The notes: generated by a model from the letters alone, not told the origin. A DNA stretch of 22,737 nt from an uncultured Panacagrimonas sp. (GCA_946481265.1 CAMLNE010000018.1:1-22737); one strand, 5' to 3'; counted from the first letter of the stretch, positions 1 through 7,623 are shown. Numbers and translations: made by a program.

Positions 1-733
1 TCCTGCCCGCCTTGACCGGTGGCGATGCGCCGACTGCCTGCGCCCGCGTGCGAAGCACCTCGAGCACGGTGCGCACACGCACCAGACCGAACAGGCTCAG
101 CAGGGAATTGATGGCGAGCTGCGCCATGTCCGCCGCCGGCCCTTCCAGGCTGCGGCCCTCGAGGTGTTCGAGAAAGATGTCCAGTTCGGCCCGCGCCAGC
201 TTCTCGGCGGCCTCGACATGCAGCCGGCACACCTCCGGGTGGAACCCCAGCTCTTCGGTGTAGCCGCCCGCGCGCATGTCGCCCCAGATGCCGACGATCT
301 GCGCGTCGATGCGTCCCAGGTGCAGGGTCTTGCCGCGGCGCGTCAGGCGCACGGCGCCCACCTTCTCCAGGCGCCTGGCGTCTTCGACGGCCTTCGGATT
401 GCGTTCCAGCACATCGGACAGGGGTACCAGCGAATCGTCCACGCCGACCCGCGTGGCGACCAGCCGGTCCAGGTGCGTGAAGGTGCCGGCATCCACGCGC
501 ATCGCGCTGGCGTTGCCGTCGAGGGCCCGCTTGATCAGCGGCAGCGACAGGCGCTTCTCCTTCTGCAGCCGGCGGATCGCGGCGATCGCCTGGACGTGTT
601 CCTCGCCGTAGTCGGCCACGTTGGCGGCCGGCCGCGAGGGCTCGGGCAGCAGCCCGTGGCGCAGGTAGACACGGATGGTCTCCCGGTTCACGCCGGTGCG
701 CTGTTCGAGGTCCCGCATCTTCATCGTGGCCAT
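1..733 (-). CDS. MerR-family transcriptional regulator (C-terminus beyond window)
   Basis: The reading frame on the minus strand stays open from the start codon to the left edge, so the C-terminus is missing. The N-terminus reads MATMKMRDLEQRTGVNRETI, followed by VYLRHGLLPEPSRPAANVADYGEEH, which is the winged helix-turn-helix and wing of the MerR family (about residues 4-75). About 165 further residues follow, mostly helical and rich in Leu, Arg and Ala; no Cys-rich metal-binding loop is visible, so a metal sensor is unlikely from what can be seen. The start could be the ATG ending at 733, 724 or 718; the MKMRDLEQ start at 724 fits the family best, 733 is the longest. It is divergent from the P450 gene and shares a repeat-bearing control region with it, so it probably regulates the P450 operon and itself; that is inference. 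Confidence 0.85.
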   Translation of the reverse strand, partial: MATMKMRDLEQRTGVNRETIRVYLRHGLLPEPSRPAANVADYGEEHVQAIAAIRRLQKEKRLSLPLIKRALDGNASAMRVDAGTFTHLDRLVATRVGVDDSLVPLSDVLERNPKAVEDARRLEKVGAVRLTRRGKTLHLGRIDAQIVGIWGDMRAGGYTEELGFHPEVCRLHVEAAEKLARAELDIFLEHLEGRSLEGPAADMAQLAINSLLSLFGLVRVRTVLEVLRTRAQAVGASPPVKAGR

Positions 734-827
734 GACCCGGTTGCGAGCCGGATCCCCTGCTTGGAGGACCGCGCCATTGTGCGGGTCGTCGACGACTTGA
801 CCATCGGATCGGGCCCTCCAGGAAGTG

Positions 828-886
828 TGCGTTGAAATTATGCGTTGACTATATACGTGATATTGCGTCTACTGTATACGCGTTAT
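828..886. promoter_or_regulatory. Divergent promoter/operator region with tandem 23-bp repeats
   Basis: Positions 841-863 and 864-886 are directly adjacent imperfect repeats, identical at 18 of 23 positions, each with a TGCGT start and a TATACG core. An extra TGCGTTGA lies at 828-835. Toward the P450 gene, TTGACT (845-850) and TCTACT (868-873) are 17 bp apart. Toward the merR gene, TATACA (plus-strand positions 873-878) and TATAGT (848-853) are 19 bp apart, the long spacing typical of MerR-controlled promoters. The stretch is AT-rich against a GC-rich background. The repeats are seen directly; that they are an operator for the MerR protein is inference. Confidence 0.55.
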
Positions 887-976
887 GTCGCGACCATACG
901 GCCTGCTCGGGATAGCGCTCCACCATCGCCCGCGATGCCCCGGCACCGGGCCACGACAAGACGAGGAGAAGAAGAA

Positions 977-2266
977 ATGAGTGTTCCGAAGATCCCGGTG
1001 GAGCTGATTGCGCCCGCCTTCAATCCCGCCACGTTCGGCATCGGCAGGCGCGAGGCGATCGACCAGCTGTTCACGCGCCTGCGCCGCGACTATCCGCTGG
1101 GCCTGGCCGAGGTGCCCGGCTACGACCCGCACTGGATCGTCACCAAGTACGAGGACATCCGCGAGATCTCGCGCCAGGACCACCTGTTCCACAGTGCGGA
1201 CCGCTCCAAGACGCTGGCCTCGCAGATCGCCGAGCAGCTGATGCGCGAGTACAGCGGCGGCCTGCCCACGATCTTCAAGACGCTGGTGCACATGGACGAC
1301 CCGGAGCACGCGGAGCACCGCAAGGTCACGCAGCCCCAGTTCTATCCGCAGGCGATCGCGAAGATGGAGGAACAGGTCCGCGAGATGGCGCGGCGCCACA
1401 TCGACGAGTTCCTGGCCAAGGGCCAGGGCGCGGACTTCGCCACCGAGCTCGCCTTCCGCTACCCGGCCGAGGTGGTGCTGACGATGATCGGCGTGCCAAA
1501 GCAGGACCACCAGAAGATGCTGGACCTGACCCACTGGCTGTTCACCTACGCCGATCCGGACCTGTGCCGGCCCGGCGCGAACATCACCGACCCGCAGGAG
1601 ATCATCAAGACCTGGGACGTCGTCTACAACGAGTTCAAGACCTACTTCGAGACGCTGGTCCACGAGCGCCAGCAGTGTCCGGTCGGCGACCTGACCTCGT
1701 CCATCGCCAACGGCAAGGTCGACGGCTGCCCGATGAACGAGCGCAACATGATCAGCTACCTGGTCATCCTCTCCACCGCCGGTCACGACAGCGCCGCGGC
1801 GACCACGGCCATGAGCATGTGGATGCTCGCCGAGCACCCGGAGCTGTTCCGCAAGATGAAGGAGAACCCGAGCCTGATCCGCGGCTTCGTCGACGAGTCC
1901 ATCCGCTGGGCCAGCCCGGTGCAGCAGTTCGTGCGCTCGGCCACCGAGGACTACGTGCTGCGCGGCCAGCAGATCCGCAAGGGCGACCTGCTCTACCTGT
2001 CCTACATCTCCGGCAATCGCGACGAGGACGTGTTCAAGGACCCCTTCACCTTCGATCCGGAGCGTTCGCCCAACCCGCATATCGCCTTCGGCTACGGCAC
2101 CCACATCTGCCTGGGCCAGCACCTGGCGAAGCTGGAAATGCGCGTGCTGTGGGAGGAACTGCTGCCGCGCCTGGCCTCGGTCGAGATGGCCGGACCGGGC
2201 AAGTTCGCCCAGTCGGAGTTCGTCTGCGGGCCGAAGTCCGTCCCCATCGACTACACGCTGGCCTGA
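977..2266 (+). CDS. Cytochrome P450, CYP108-like
   Basis: A 429-residue soluble bacterial P450. The heme-binding loop is FGYGTHICLGQHLAKLEM (about 371-388) with Cys378 as the heme ligand; ESIR (307-310) is the ExxR pair of helix K; the I-helix reads AGHDS at 268-272. The overall pattern (YDPHWIVTKYEDI, HMDDPEHAEHRK, DESIRWASPVQQFVRSA, the C-terminal VCGPKSVPI) closely follows CYP108A1, the alpha-terpineol hydroxylase P450terp, so a terpenoid or other hydrophobic small substrate is plausible but not shown. The ATG at 977 is chosen because a strong purine-rich ribosome site (GAGGAGAAGAAG) precedes it; the frame extends upstream to 845 but that part overlaps the promoter. A rubredoxin gene follows 22 bp downstream and no ferredoxin or reductase gene is in the window. 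The I-helix has Ser where most P450s have Thr. Confidence 0.95.
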   Translation: MSVPKIPVELIAPAFNPATFGIGRREAIDQLFTRLRRDYPLGLAEVPGYDPHWIVTKYEDIREISRQDHLFHSADRSKTLASQIAEQLMREYSGGLPTIFKTLVHMDDPEHAEHRKVTQPQFYPQAIAKMEEQVREMARRHIDEFLAKGQGADFATELAFRYPAEVVLTMIGVPKQDHQKMLDLTHWLFTYADPDLCRPGANITDPQEIIKTWDVVYNEFKTYFETLVHERQQCPVGDLTSSIANGKVDGCPMNERNMISYLVILSTAGHDSAAATTAMSMWMLAEHPELFRKMKENPSLIRGFVDESIRWASPVQQFVRSATEDYVLRGQQIRKGDLLYLSYISGNRDEDVFKDPFTFDPERSPNPHIAFGYGTHICLGQHLAKLEMRVLWEELLPRLASVEMAGPGKFAQSEFVCGPKSVPIDYTLA

Positions 2267-2288
2267 GCCACGGCGAGGAGCGATCGAC

Positions 2289-2468
2289 ATGAACAGCCGG
2301 CCCTGGCGCAAGTTCCAGTGCGTGCCCTGCGGCGAGATCTACGACGAGGAACTCGGCGTGCCCGAGTTCAACATCCCGCCCGGCACGCGCTGGGAGGACG
2401 TGCCGGAGGACTGGCTGTGCCTGTCCTGCGGCGCGCCCAAGTCGGACTACGTGCTGCTCGAAGGCTGA
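2289..2468 (+). CDS. Rubredoxin
   Basis: A 59-residue protein starting MNSRPWRKFQCVPCGEIYDE. Two CxxC knuckles, Cys11/Cys14 and Cys44/Cys47, provide the four ligands for a single iron. The stretch between them, with IPPGTRWEDVPEDWLC, is the standard rubredoxin core, and the length is typical (about 53-60). A GAGGAG ribosome site at 2275-2280 precedes the ATG. It lies 22 bp after the P450 stop on the same strand, so the two genes are almost surely one transcript. Rubredoxins usually carry electrons to alkane hydroxylases; here the position makes it the likely one-electron donor of the P450. That pairing is inference from gene order. The short second-knuckle spacer CLSC differs from the commoner CPLC/CPDC. 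Confidence 0.93.
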   Translation: MNSRPWRKFQCVPCGEIYDEELGVPEFNIPPGTRWEDVPEDWLCLSCGAPKSDYVLLEG

Positions 2469-2693
2469 AGCCCGCGCGACGAAGTCGGGGCACCTCCCGG
2501 TGAGCGGGCCGGATCGCCGTGGCACCCTGGCTGCGGCGGCGCGGCCGGCGCGACCTGGACGTTGCTTCCCGCGCCGGGCATCGCCCGCCGGGCCCGGGCG
2601 CGCGCCGGTGCCGGCGTGTTCGTTCCCGCCTGAGCTGGGCGAGCCGCGCGTCGCGCTATCATCGCGCCCGCAAACGCCAGGCCCATTGCAGCG

Positions 2694-3269
2694 GTGAACA
2701 ACGCCAACGATGCCGACCCGCTGTCCGCGCTGCTGGCCGCCGCCGCACAGGGCGACGAAGCCGCGTTCGCGCGCCTGTATTCGCTGACCAGTCCGAAACT
2801 CTACGGCCTGCTCCTGCGTATCCTGAAAACACCGGAATGGGCCGAAGACGCCTTGCAGGACTGTTACCTCAGGATCTGGCACAAGGCGGAGCAATACACC
2901 TCCGAGCGCGGATCGCCGATGGGCTGGCTCGCCACCATCGCGCGTTACCGGGCGCTCGACCTGCTCCGGGCGCGGCGCCCGCAATTGGGCGACGTGCAGC
3001 TGCAGGCGGATGACGATGGCCCCGCCGTCGAGCTTGCGGACACCTCCCAGAGTCCCGAGGACCATGCCGTGCAGTCGGAAGGCATGGACCGCCTCGACGA
3101 CTGCATGAAGGCGCTGCCCGTCGAGCAGCGCAACGTCGTGCTGATGGCCTACTACGAGGGCTTCACCCAAAGCGAGATCGCACAGCGCCGGAGCATGCCG
3201 CTCGGCACGATCAAGACCTGGCTGCACCGCGGCCTGGCCAAGCTGCGCGACTGCATGGGAGGTGCCTGA
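2694..3269 (+). CDS. ECF (group 4) RNA polymerase sigma factor
   Basis: A 191-residue sigma factor with only regions 2 and 4. Region 2 covers about residues 20-90 (AFARLYSLTSPKLYGLLLRI, then EDALQDCYLRIWHKAEQY and WLATIARYRALDLLR, the core-binding and -10 recognition helices). Region 4 covers about 140-188 (ALPVEQRNVVLMAYYEGFTQ, then SEIAQRRSMPLGTIKTWLHR, the -35 helix-turn-helix). The start is GTG at 2694; no good ribosome site precedes it, and a TATCAT -10-like box at 2657-2662 sits close upstream, so a short or absent leader is possible. The stop is one base before the anti-sigma start. The sequence is of the type that pairs with RskA-like anti-sigma factors. The nearby lipid-modification genes are plausible targets, but I found no shared promoter motif by eye. 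Confidence 0.93.
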   Translation: MNNANDADPLSALLAAAAQGDEAAFARLYSLTSPKLYGLLLRILKTPEWAEDALQDCYLRIWHKAEQYTSERGSPMGWLATIARYRALDLLRARRPQLGDVQLQADDDGPAVELADTSQSPEDHAVQSEGMDRLDDCMKALPVEQRNVVLMAYYEGFTQSEIAQRRSMPLGTIKTWLHRGLAKLRDCMGGA

Positions 3270-3270
3270 C

Positions 3271-4002
3271 ATGGAACCGTCCCACGAGCGCAGCATCCTG
3301 GCCGGCGAGTACGCGCTGGCCACGCTCGACGAGGTCGCCCGTGCGCGCGCCGAGCGCCTGATGGCCGAAGACGCCGCGTTCCGGCAGGAGGTCTGGGCCT
3401 GGGAACGCCGCTTCGCCCGGCTCGGGCTCAAGCTGCCGCCGGTGACGCCACCGCCGCGGATCTGGACCGGCGTGCAGCAGGGCATGCGGCAGCGCGGCCC
3501 GACGCCGTCGCCGAGACCCGCACGCGCGTCGCGGGCGGTGACGGCCTGGGCCTGGATGGCGACGGCCGCCTCGATGCTGCTGGGCGTCGCCCTGGTGCTG
3601 CAGCTCGGCCGTCCCTCGCCCGCGCCGCGGATCGTGACGCAGCGCGTCGAGGTGCCGGTGCCCGCGGTGAGCTATGTCGCGCTGCTGCAGGTGCCGGCCT
3701 CGACCATGCAGTGGGCGGTGAGCGCCACGCCCGAGCGCGGTCAGCTCGCCGTTCGCGCCTCCGGCGAGGCGCCGGCCGGCACTGCCGGGTTCGATGCCGA
3801 GCTGTGGCTGATCACCGATGACGGCCCGCTGTCGCTGGGCGTGATCCCGAAGTCCGGCGAAGTGCGCCGCGCCCTGCCGCAGGGACTGGCCGTGAACGAA
3901 GGCCATGTCCTGGCGGTGAGCATCGAGCCGCCTGGCGGCTCGCCTACCGGCCAGCCCACCGGGCCGGTGGTGACGACCGCCACGGTGCTGCAGGCGGGCT
4001 GA
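3271..4002 (+). CDS. RskA-type membrane anti-sigma factor
   Basis: A 243-residue protein. Residues about 5-60 (SILAGEYALATLDEVARARA, then EDAAFRQEVWAWERRFARL) form the cytoplasmic sigma-binding segment of RskA-like proteins. A single membrane segment follows at about 90-114 (AWAWMATAASMLLGVALVLQ). The remaining ~130 residues are the RskA C-terminal domain outside the membrane, with ALLQVPASTMQWAVSATPER and the family's GFDAELWLITDDGPLSLGVI pattern. ATG at 3271 is preferred over the in-frame GTG at 3262 because GGGAGG (3257-3262) is well spaced for it. Role: holds the ECF sigma inactive at the membrane until a signal, probably regulated proteolysis as for RskA of Mycobacterium; the signal is unknown. 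There is no zinc-cupin domain, so it is not ChrR-like. Confidence 0.88.
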   Translation: MEPSHERSILAGEYALATLDEVARARAERLMAEDAAFRQEVWAWERRFARLGLKLPPVTPPPRIWTGVQQGMRQRGPTPSPRPARASRAVTAWAWMATAASMLLGVALVLQLGRPSPAPRIVTQRVEVPVPAVSYVALLQVPASTMQWAVSATPERGQLAVRASGEAPAGTAGFDAELWLITDDGPLSLGVIPKSGEVRRALPQGLAVNEGHVLAVSIEPPGGSPTGQPTGPVVTTATVLQAG

Positions 4003-4011
4003 TCGCGGCGC

Positions 4012-5085
4012 TCATTGCGGGCGCCCATCACCCGCGACGACGTTCGGGGCGAGGTTCGGGGCAAACAGGTAATGGCCGACGCCCCATTCCTGGCCATCGG
4101 CATAGCCGAACAGTTCGGCCACCGCCATGTAGAACATGCGCCAGCGCTGCACCTGACGCGCGGCCTGAGCCGGATCGGCGCCTGCGGCGAACAGCTGCTG
4201 GATCTGGCCACGCCGCGCATCGAGTGCGGCCAGCCACTGGTTGGCGGTGCGCGCGTAGTGCGTGCCCGGAATCCGCCACTCGCGCAGCAGCCGCATGTCG
4301 TCCTGGAAGCTGCCGAGCAGCGCCTGCGAGGGCATCAGGCCGCCGCTGAAGAAATGGCGCGCCATCCAGTCGCTGCCGTCGCGCGCCTCGAACGGGTAGC
4401 TCAGGCGGCGGTGGGCGAAGACATGCACGAACAGCCGTCCTTCGCGCTTCAGCCAGCGTGCGATCCGGGCGAGCAGGCGCTGGTAGTTGCGCATGTGCTC
4501 GAACATCTCGATCGACAGCACGCGGTCGAAGCCGTCGCCGAGCTGCTCCGGCGAGAAGTCGAAGCTGGCGACGTCGGCGGTGATCACCTCCAGATTCAAC
4601 AGGCCCAGCTCCCGCGCCCGCCGCAGGATGAACGCACGCTGGCTGCTGGAGTTGGACAGCGCGACGATGCGCGAGCGCGTAAAGCGCTGCGCCAGCCACA
4701 GCGACAGCGAACCCCATCCGCAGCCGAGGTCGAGGATGCGCTGGCCGTCGCACAAGCGGGCGCGCTCGGCGTAGCACTGCAGCATCGCCTCCTCGGCCTG
4801 CGCCAGCGTCTCGCGTCCGGTCGGGTACAGGCAGCACGAATACTTCAGCCGCGGCCCGAGGTGCATCGCGAAGAAGTCTGCAGGCAGCGCGTAGTGCTGC
4901 TCGTTGGCGACCTGGGTCTGGGTCGCGACCGGGCTTTCGCGCAGCGTCGCGATCCACAGCGCGCGTGCGTCGGGCCCGTCGCGCTGCGACTCGTCGCGCA
5001 GGCGCTGCGCGATCAGGCGTCGCATGCCGGCACGTGCCAGCACATCGGGCACCAGGCCACGTTCACACAGGTCGATCGCGTTCAT
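4012..5085 (-). CDS. CFA-synthase-family SAM-dependent methyltransferase (second paralogue)
   Basis: 357 residues. The SAM-binding glycine motif is LDLGCGWGSLSLWLAQRF (about 118-135), with SIEMFEHM (192-199) as the post-II acidic motif. Upstream NEQHYALPADFFAMHLGPRL and YSCCLY mark the cyclopropane-fatty-acid synthase / coclaurine N-methyltransferase-like branch. It is shorter at the N-terminus than true CFA synthases. Residues matching those reported around bicarbonate in E. coli Cfa all seem kept: Cys84, Glu196, His221, Tyr277. The start ATG at 5085 overlaps the preceding gene's stop by 4 nt (ATGA). It is the last gene of the lipid operon, and its stop is only 9 bp from the stop of the convergent anti-sigma gene. 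The substrate could be a phospholipid acyl chain or a small amine; the sequence does not decide. Confidence 0.85.
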   Translation of the reverse strand: MNAIDLCERGLVPDVLARAGMRRLIAQRLRDESQRDGPDARALWIATLRESPVATQTQVANEQHYALPADFFAMHLGPRLKYSCCLYPTGRETLAQAEEAMLQCYAERARLCDGQRILDLGCGWGSLSLWLAQRFTRSRIVALSNSSSQRAFILRRARELGLLNLEVITADVASFDFSPEQLGDGFDRVLSIEMFEHMRNYQRLLARIARWLKREGRLFVHVFAHRRLSYPFEARDGSDWMARHFFSGGLMPSQALLGSFQDDMRLLREWRIPGTHYARTANQWLAALDARRGQIQQLFAAGADPAQAARQVQRWRMFYMAVAELFGYADGQEWGVGHYLFAPNLAPNVVAGDGRPQ

Positions 5086-5870
5086 CTTCTCGGGCGGCGG
5101 GGAATCAGGATGGAGGTGCTTCGGATGTACTCGGCATAGCCGGGCTTGCGGCGCAGCAGCTCGCCCTCGAGCAGGGGCACGCCGGAGAAGCGCAGCAGCA
5201 GCGTCGCCATCACCAGCGGCGCCGCCAGCGCGATCCAGCCCCAGGCGGCACCGACGGCCAGCGGCACGTAGGCGCACCAGTGCAGGCATTCGAAGAAGTA
5301 GTTCGGGTGGCGCGAGTAGCGCCACAGGCCGCTGCGGCATACCCGCCCGTGGTTGGCGGGATTGGTGCGGAACTCGGCCATCTGCGCATCGGCCAGCCCT
5401 TCGCCGGCGACCGCGCTCAGCCACAGCGCGGCGGCCAGCAGCAGCGCCATCGTCGAGGGCAGGTCCGCACGCCAGGTCACCGGCATGAAGGCGCTGGTCG
5501 CCAGCGCCAGCGTGAACAGGTTCTGGAACTGGAAGAACGCGAACATCCGCAGCTGCACGCCGTCGCCCCAGCGTTGGCGCAACTGCGCGTAGCGCCAGTC
5601 CTCGGGCCGGCCGGCGTTGCGCCGCCACAGGTGCATCCCCAGCCGCAGTCCCCACAGGCCGCCCATCAGCGCCAGCAACAGGCGCAGCAGGGGCGGTGCA
5701 TCGCCCGCGGCGGCGAAGAGCAGTGCGATGCCGCCCAGCGTCCAGGCCCAGATCGGATCGACCAGCCCGGCGTTGCCGCTGCGCCGCTGCACCACCCAGG
5801 CGATGGACTTGGCGAGGATGGCCAGCGCCGCTGCTGCCGCGAACGCCGCGGCCGGCGTCAGCGCGCTCAT
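5082..5870 (-). CDS. DUF1295 membrane protein (steroid 5-alpha-reductase / ICMT-like fold)
   Basis: 262 residues and strongly hydrophobic, with about six to seven membrane segments, for example at residues 5-25, 40-70, 110-150 and 200-230. The conserved end reads GLWRYSRHPNYFFECLHWCAY, then GVPLLEGELLRRKPGYAEYI; the RHPNYF...E motif is the cofactor-side signature shared by DUF1295, 5-alpha-reductase C-terminal domains and isoprenylcysteine methyltransferases. DUF1295 proteins are thought to be NADPH-dependent reductases of lipid double bonds; the precise reaction is not established. Both ends overlap neighbours by 4 nt. Between two CFA-like methyltransferases, a role in reducing or finishing a methylated acyl chain is plausible but is inference. 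Confidence 0.87.
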   Translation of the reverse strand: MSALTPAAAFAAAAALAILAKSIAWVVQRRSGNAGLVDPIWAWTLGGIALLFAAAGDAPPLLRLLLALMGGLWGLRLGMHLWRRNAGRPEDWRYAQLRQRWGDGVQLRMFAFFQFQNLFTLALATSAFMPVTWRADLPSTMALLLAAALWLSAVAGEGLADAQMAEFRTNPANHGRVCRSGLWRYSRHPNYFFECLHWCAYVPLAVGAAWGWIALAAPLVMATLLLRFSGVPLLEGELLRRKPGYAEYIRSTSILIPRRPRR

Positions 5871-6355
5871 GTCGGGCCCGCGGCGGCCGGCGCGCCACCC
5901 ATCCGTCGCGCGAGGCGGCGCAGGGGGCGGTGCAGCGCGAGCCAGGCCAGGCCCACAATCAAGGGCGCCACCAGCAGCCAGACGACCACGCCGTACAGGC
6001 CGACCCGCGCGTAGTCGGCGACGAACGGCATCGGTCCCGCCTCGAAGCGCTGCACCAGGTCGGTCACCGACAGCAGCGGAACCGGCGCCGCCCCGAACAG
6101 CTGTTCCCCGCCGCGATAGAACGGGATCAGCAGGGCCAGCTGCAGCGGGTACGCCAGGTAGTTCACCAGCTGCAGCAGCGGCTGGTTCAGGCGCGCCGCG
6201 ATGCCGACCGCCAGGCACAGCGCGGTGGTGGCGCCGAGTACCGGGAAGATGGCCAGCGCCAGGCCCACCCCGAGGGTGAGCGCCAGCCGCCCCGGCCCGG
6301 TGCCCTGCAGGAGCTGCGCGCGCAGCAGGCCGAGCAGGCGTTGGCGCCGGGTCAT
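5867..6355 (-). CDS. DUF2062 membrane protein
   Basis: 162 residues starting MTRRQRLLGLLRAQLLQGTG. After a basic N-terminus, the segment LALTLGVGLALAIFPVLGAT (about 24-43) and the following NQPLLQLVNYLAYPLQLALL match the DUF2062 pattern of small inner-membrane proteins with a Gly/Pro-rich hydrophobic core; a last membrane segment lies at about 120-142. Function unknown for the family. It sits between the CFA-like and DUF1295 genes, overlapping each by 4 nt (ATGA), so its translation is coupled to both. The placement suggests a helper role in membrane lipid work, for example lipid or substrate handling; that is only inference from context. Confidence 0.8.
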   Translation of the reverse strand: MTRRQRLLGLLRAQLLQGTGPGRLALTLGVGLALAIFPVLGATTALCLAVGIAARLNQPLLQLVNYLAYPLQLALLIPFYRGGEQLFGAAPVPLLSVTDLVQRFEAGPMPFVADYARVGLYGVVVWLLVAPLIVGLAWLALHRPLRRLARRMGGAPAAAGPT

Positions 6356-7623
6356 GGCGCCGCGCCCGGCTTGCGCAGCGTCAGCTGCAGCAAATCGATG
6401 CTGCCGGTGCGAAAGCCGCATTCGCAGTAGGCCAGGTAGTAGCGCCACATGCGCAGGAAGCGCGGCCCGAACTGCGTCTCGATGGCGCGTCGCTGCGCGA
6501 GCACGCCCTGGTGCCAGTGCGCCAGGGTCCGCGCGTAGTCCGCCGCGTGGAACACCGCGTCCTGCGCCGCCAGGCCCTGGCGCGCGGCCAGGTCCTGCAG
6601 CAGCTGCGGCGGACACAGCATGCCGCCGGGAAAGATGTACTTCTGGATGAAATCGCGCTTGGTGCGGTACTGCCCGAAGATCGCCGGGTCGATGGTGATG
6701 CCCTGCAGGGCGGCGATGCCGCCGGGCACCAGCGCGCGGGCGATGGCGGCGAAGTACACCGGCCAGTAGCGCTCACCGACCGCCTCGTACATCTCGATGG
6801 ACACGACACGGTCGAAGGTTTCGCGCACGTCGCGATAGTCCTGCAGGCGAAACTCCACGCGCTCGCCGACGCCCGCGGCATGCGCGCGCGCCCGCGCCTC
6901 CCTGAGCTGCTCCTGCGACAGCGTGATGCTGGTGACGCGACAGCCGCTGCGCTGCGCCGCATGGATGGCAAAGCCGCCCCAGCCCGAGCCGATCTCCAGC
7001 AGGTGATGGCCCGGCGCCAGTTCCAGGCGCTGGCACATCAGCTCGAACTTGTTGTGTTGCGCCTGCTCCAGCGATTGATCCGCGCTGGCGAAAACCGCGC
7101 TGGAATAGGCCAGGCTCGGATCGAGCCAGCGCGCGTAGAAGTCGTTGCCCAGGTCGTAGTGATGCTCGATGTTGTCGCGTGCGCCCGCGCGTGAATTGGC
7201 GCGCAGGCGATGCTGCAGCCAGCCCCAGGCCCGGCCGATGGCGTTGCGTTCGTAGGGCCCGCGCAGGTGCGGCTCGTTGAGGTACAGCACCTGCAGCAGC
7301 GCGGTGAGATCGGGCGAATCCCAGGAGCCGTCGAGGTAGGCGTCGCCGAAGCCGACCTCGCCGCCGGCGAGCACGCGCCACACCAGGCGCGGGTCGTGGA
7401 TCTGCAGCACGCCCTGCGGCCCCGGCTGCACGCCCTGGAACCGGCGCCGTTCGCCGTCCGGAAGCAGGACATCCAGGCGTCCCACGGCAAGGCCGGAGAG
7501 CATGTGCAGCAGGCCGCGCAGCGGCCAGGCGACGCGCGCGGCGCGACCGGAGGCGGCCGCATGGGGACCGCTATCGAGCAGGCCGTCGAGCGACGGCTCG
7601 AGCCCGGGACTTTCGTCGGACAT
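6352..7623 (-). CDS. Cyclopropane-fatty-acyl-phospholipid synthase-family methyltransferase
   Basis: 423 residues, full CFA-synthase length. The N-terminal lipid-binding domain covers about 35-130 (GRLDVLLPDGERRRFQG, EVGFGDAYLDGSWDSPDL), then HHYDLGNDFYARWLD (154-168), the SAM motif LLEIGSGWGGFAIHAAQR (208-225), SIEMYEAVG (275-283) and KYIFPGGMLCPP (328-339). It would transfer a methyl group from SAM to an unsaturated acyl chain in membrane phospholipids. Compared with E. coli Cfa from memory, the bicarbonate-site residues Cys139 and His266 appear as Ser175 and Gln307, while the Glu (Glu280) and Tyr (Tyr363) are kept, so ring closure may not be its chemistry. The ATG at 7623 overlaps the DUF1365 stop by one base (TGATG) and has a GAGG site. 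Confidence 0.92.
   Translation of the reverse strand: MSDESPGLEPSLDGLLDSGPHAAASGRAARVAWPLRGLLHMLSGLAVGRLDVLLPDGERRRFQGVQPGPQGVLQIHDPRLVWRVLAGGEVGFGDAYLDGSWDSPDLTALLQVLYLNEPHLRGPYERNAIGRAWGWLQHRLRANSRAGARDNIEHHYDLGNDFYARWLDPSLAYSSAVFASADQSLEQAQHNKFELMCQRLELAPGHHLLEIGSGWGGFAIHAAQRSGCRVTSITLSQEQLREARARAHAAGVGERVEFRLQDYRDVRETFDRVVSIEMYEAVGERYWPVYFAAIARALVPGGIAALQGITIDPAIFGQYRTKRDFIQKYIFPGGMLCPPQLLQDLAARQGLAAQDAVFHAADYARTLAHWHQGVLAQRRAIETQFGPRFLRMWRYYLAYCECGFRTGSIDLLQLTLRKPGAAP

Noticed and set aside
845..976. A 44-residue N-terminal extension of the P450
   Set aside because: It covers the repeat/promoter region, lacks a ribosome site, and the ATG at 977 has a strong one with a normal P450 N-terminus.
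2469..2693. GC-rich inverted repeats after the rubredoxin as a terminator
   Set aside because: Several imperfect GC pairings exist, but none has a clean stem with a T-tract; not distinguishable from background.
5086..5958. Long N-terminal extension of the last methyltransferase through the DUF1295 gene
   Set aside because: The extension is an off-frame reading of DUF1295. The ATGA overlap at 5082-5085 and the homologous N-terminus fix the start at 5085.
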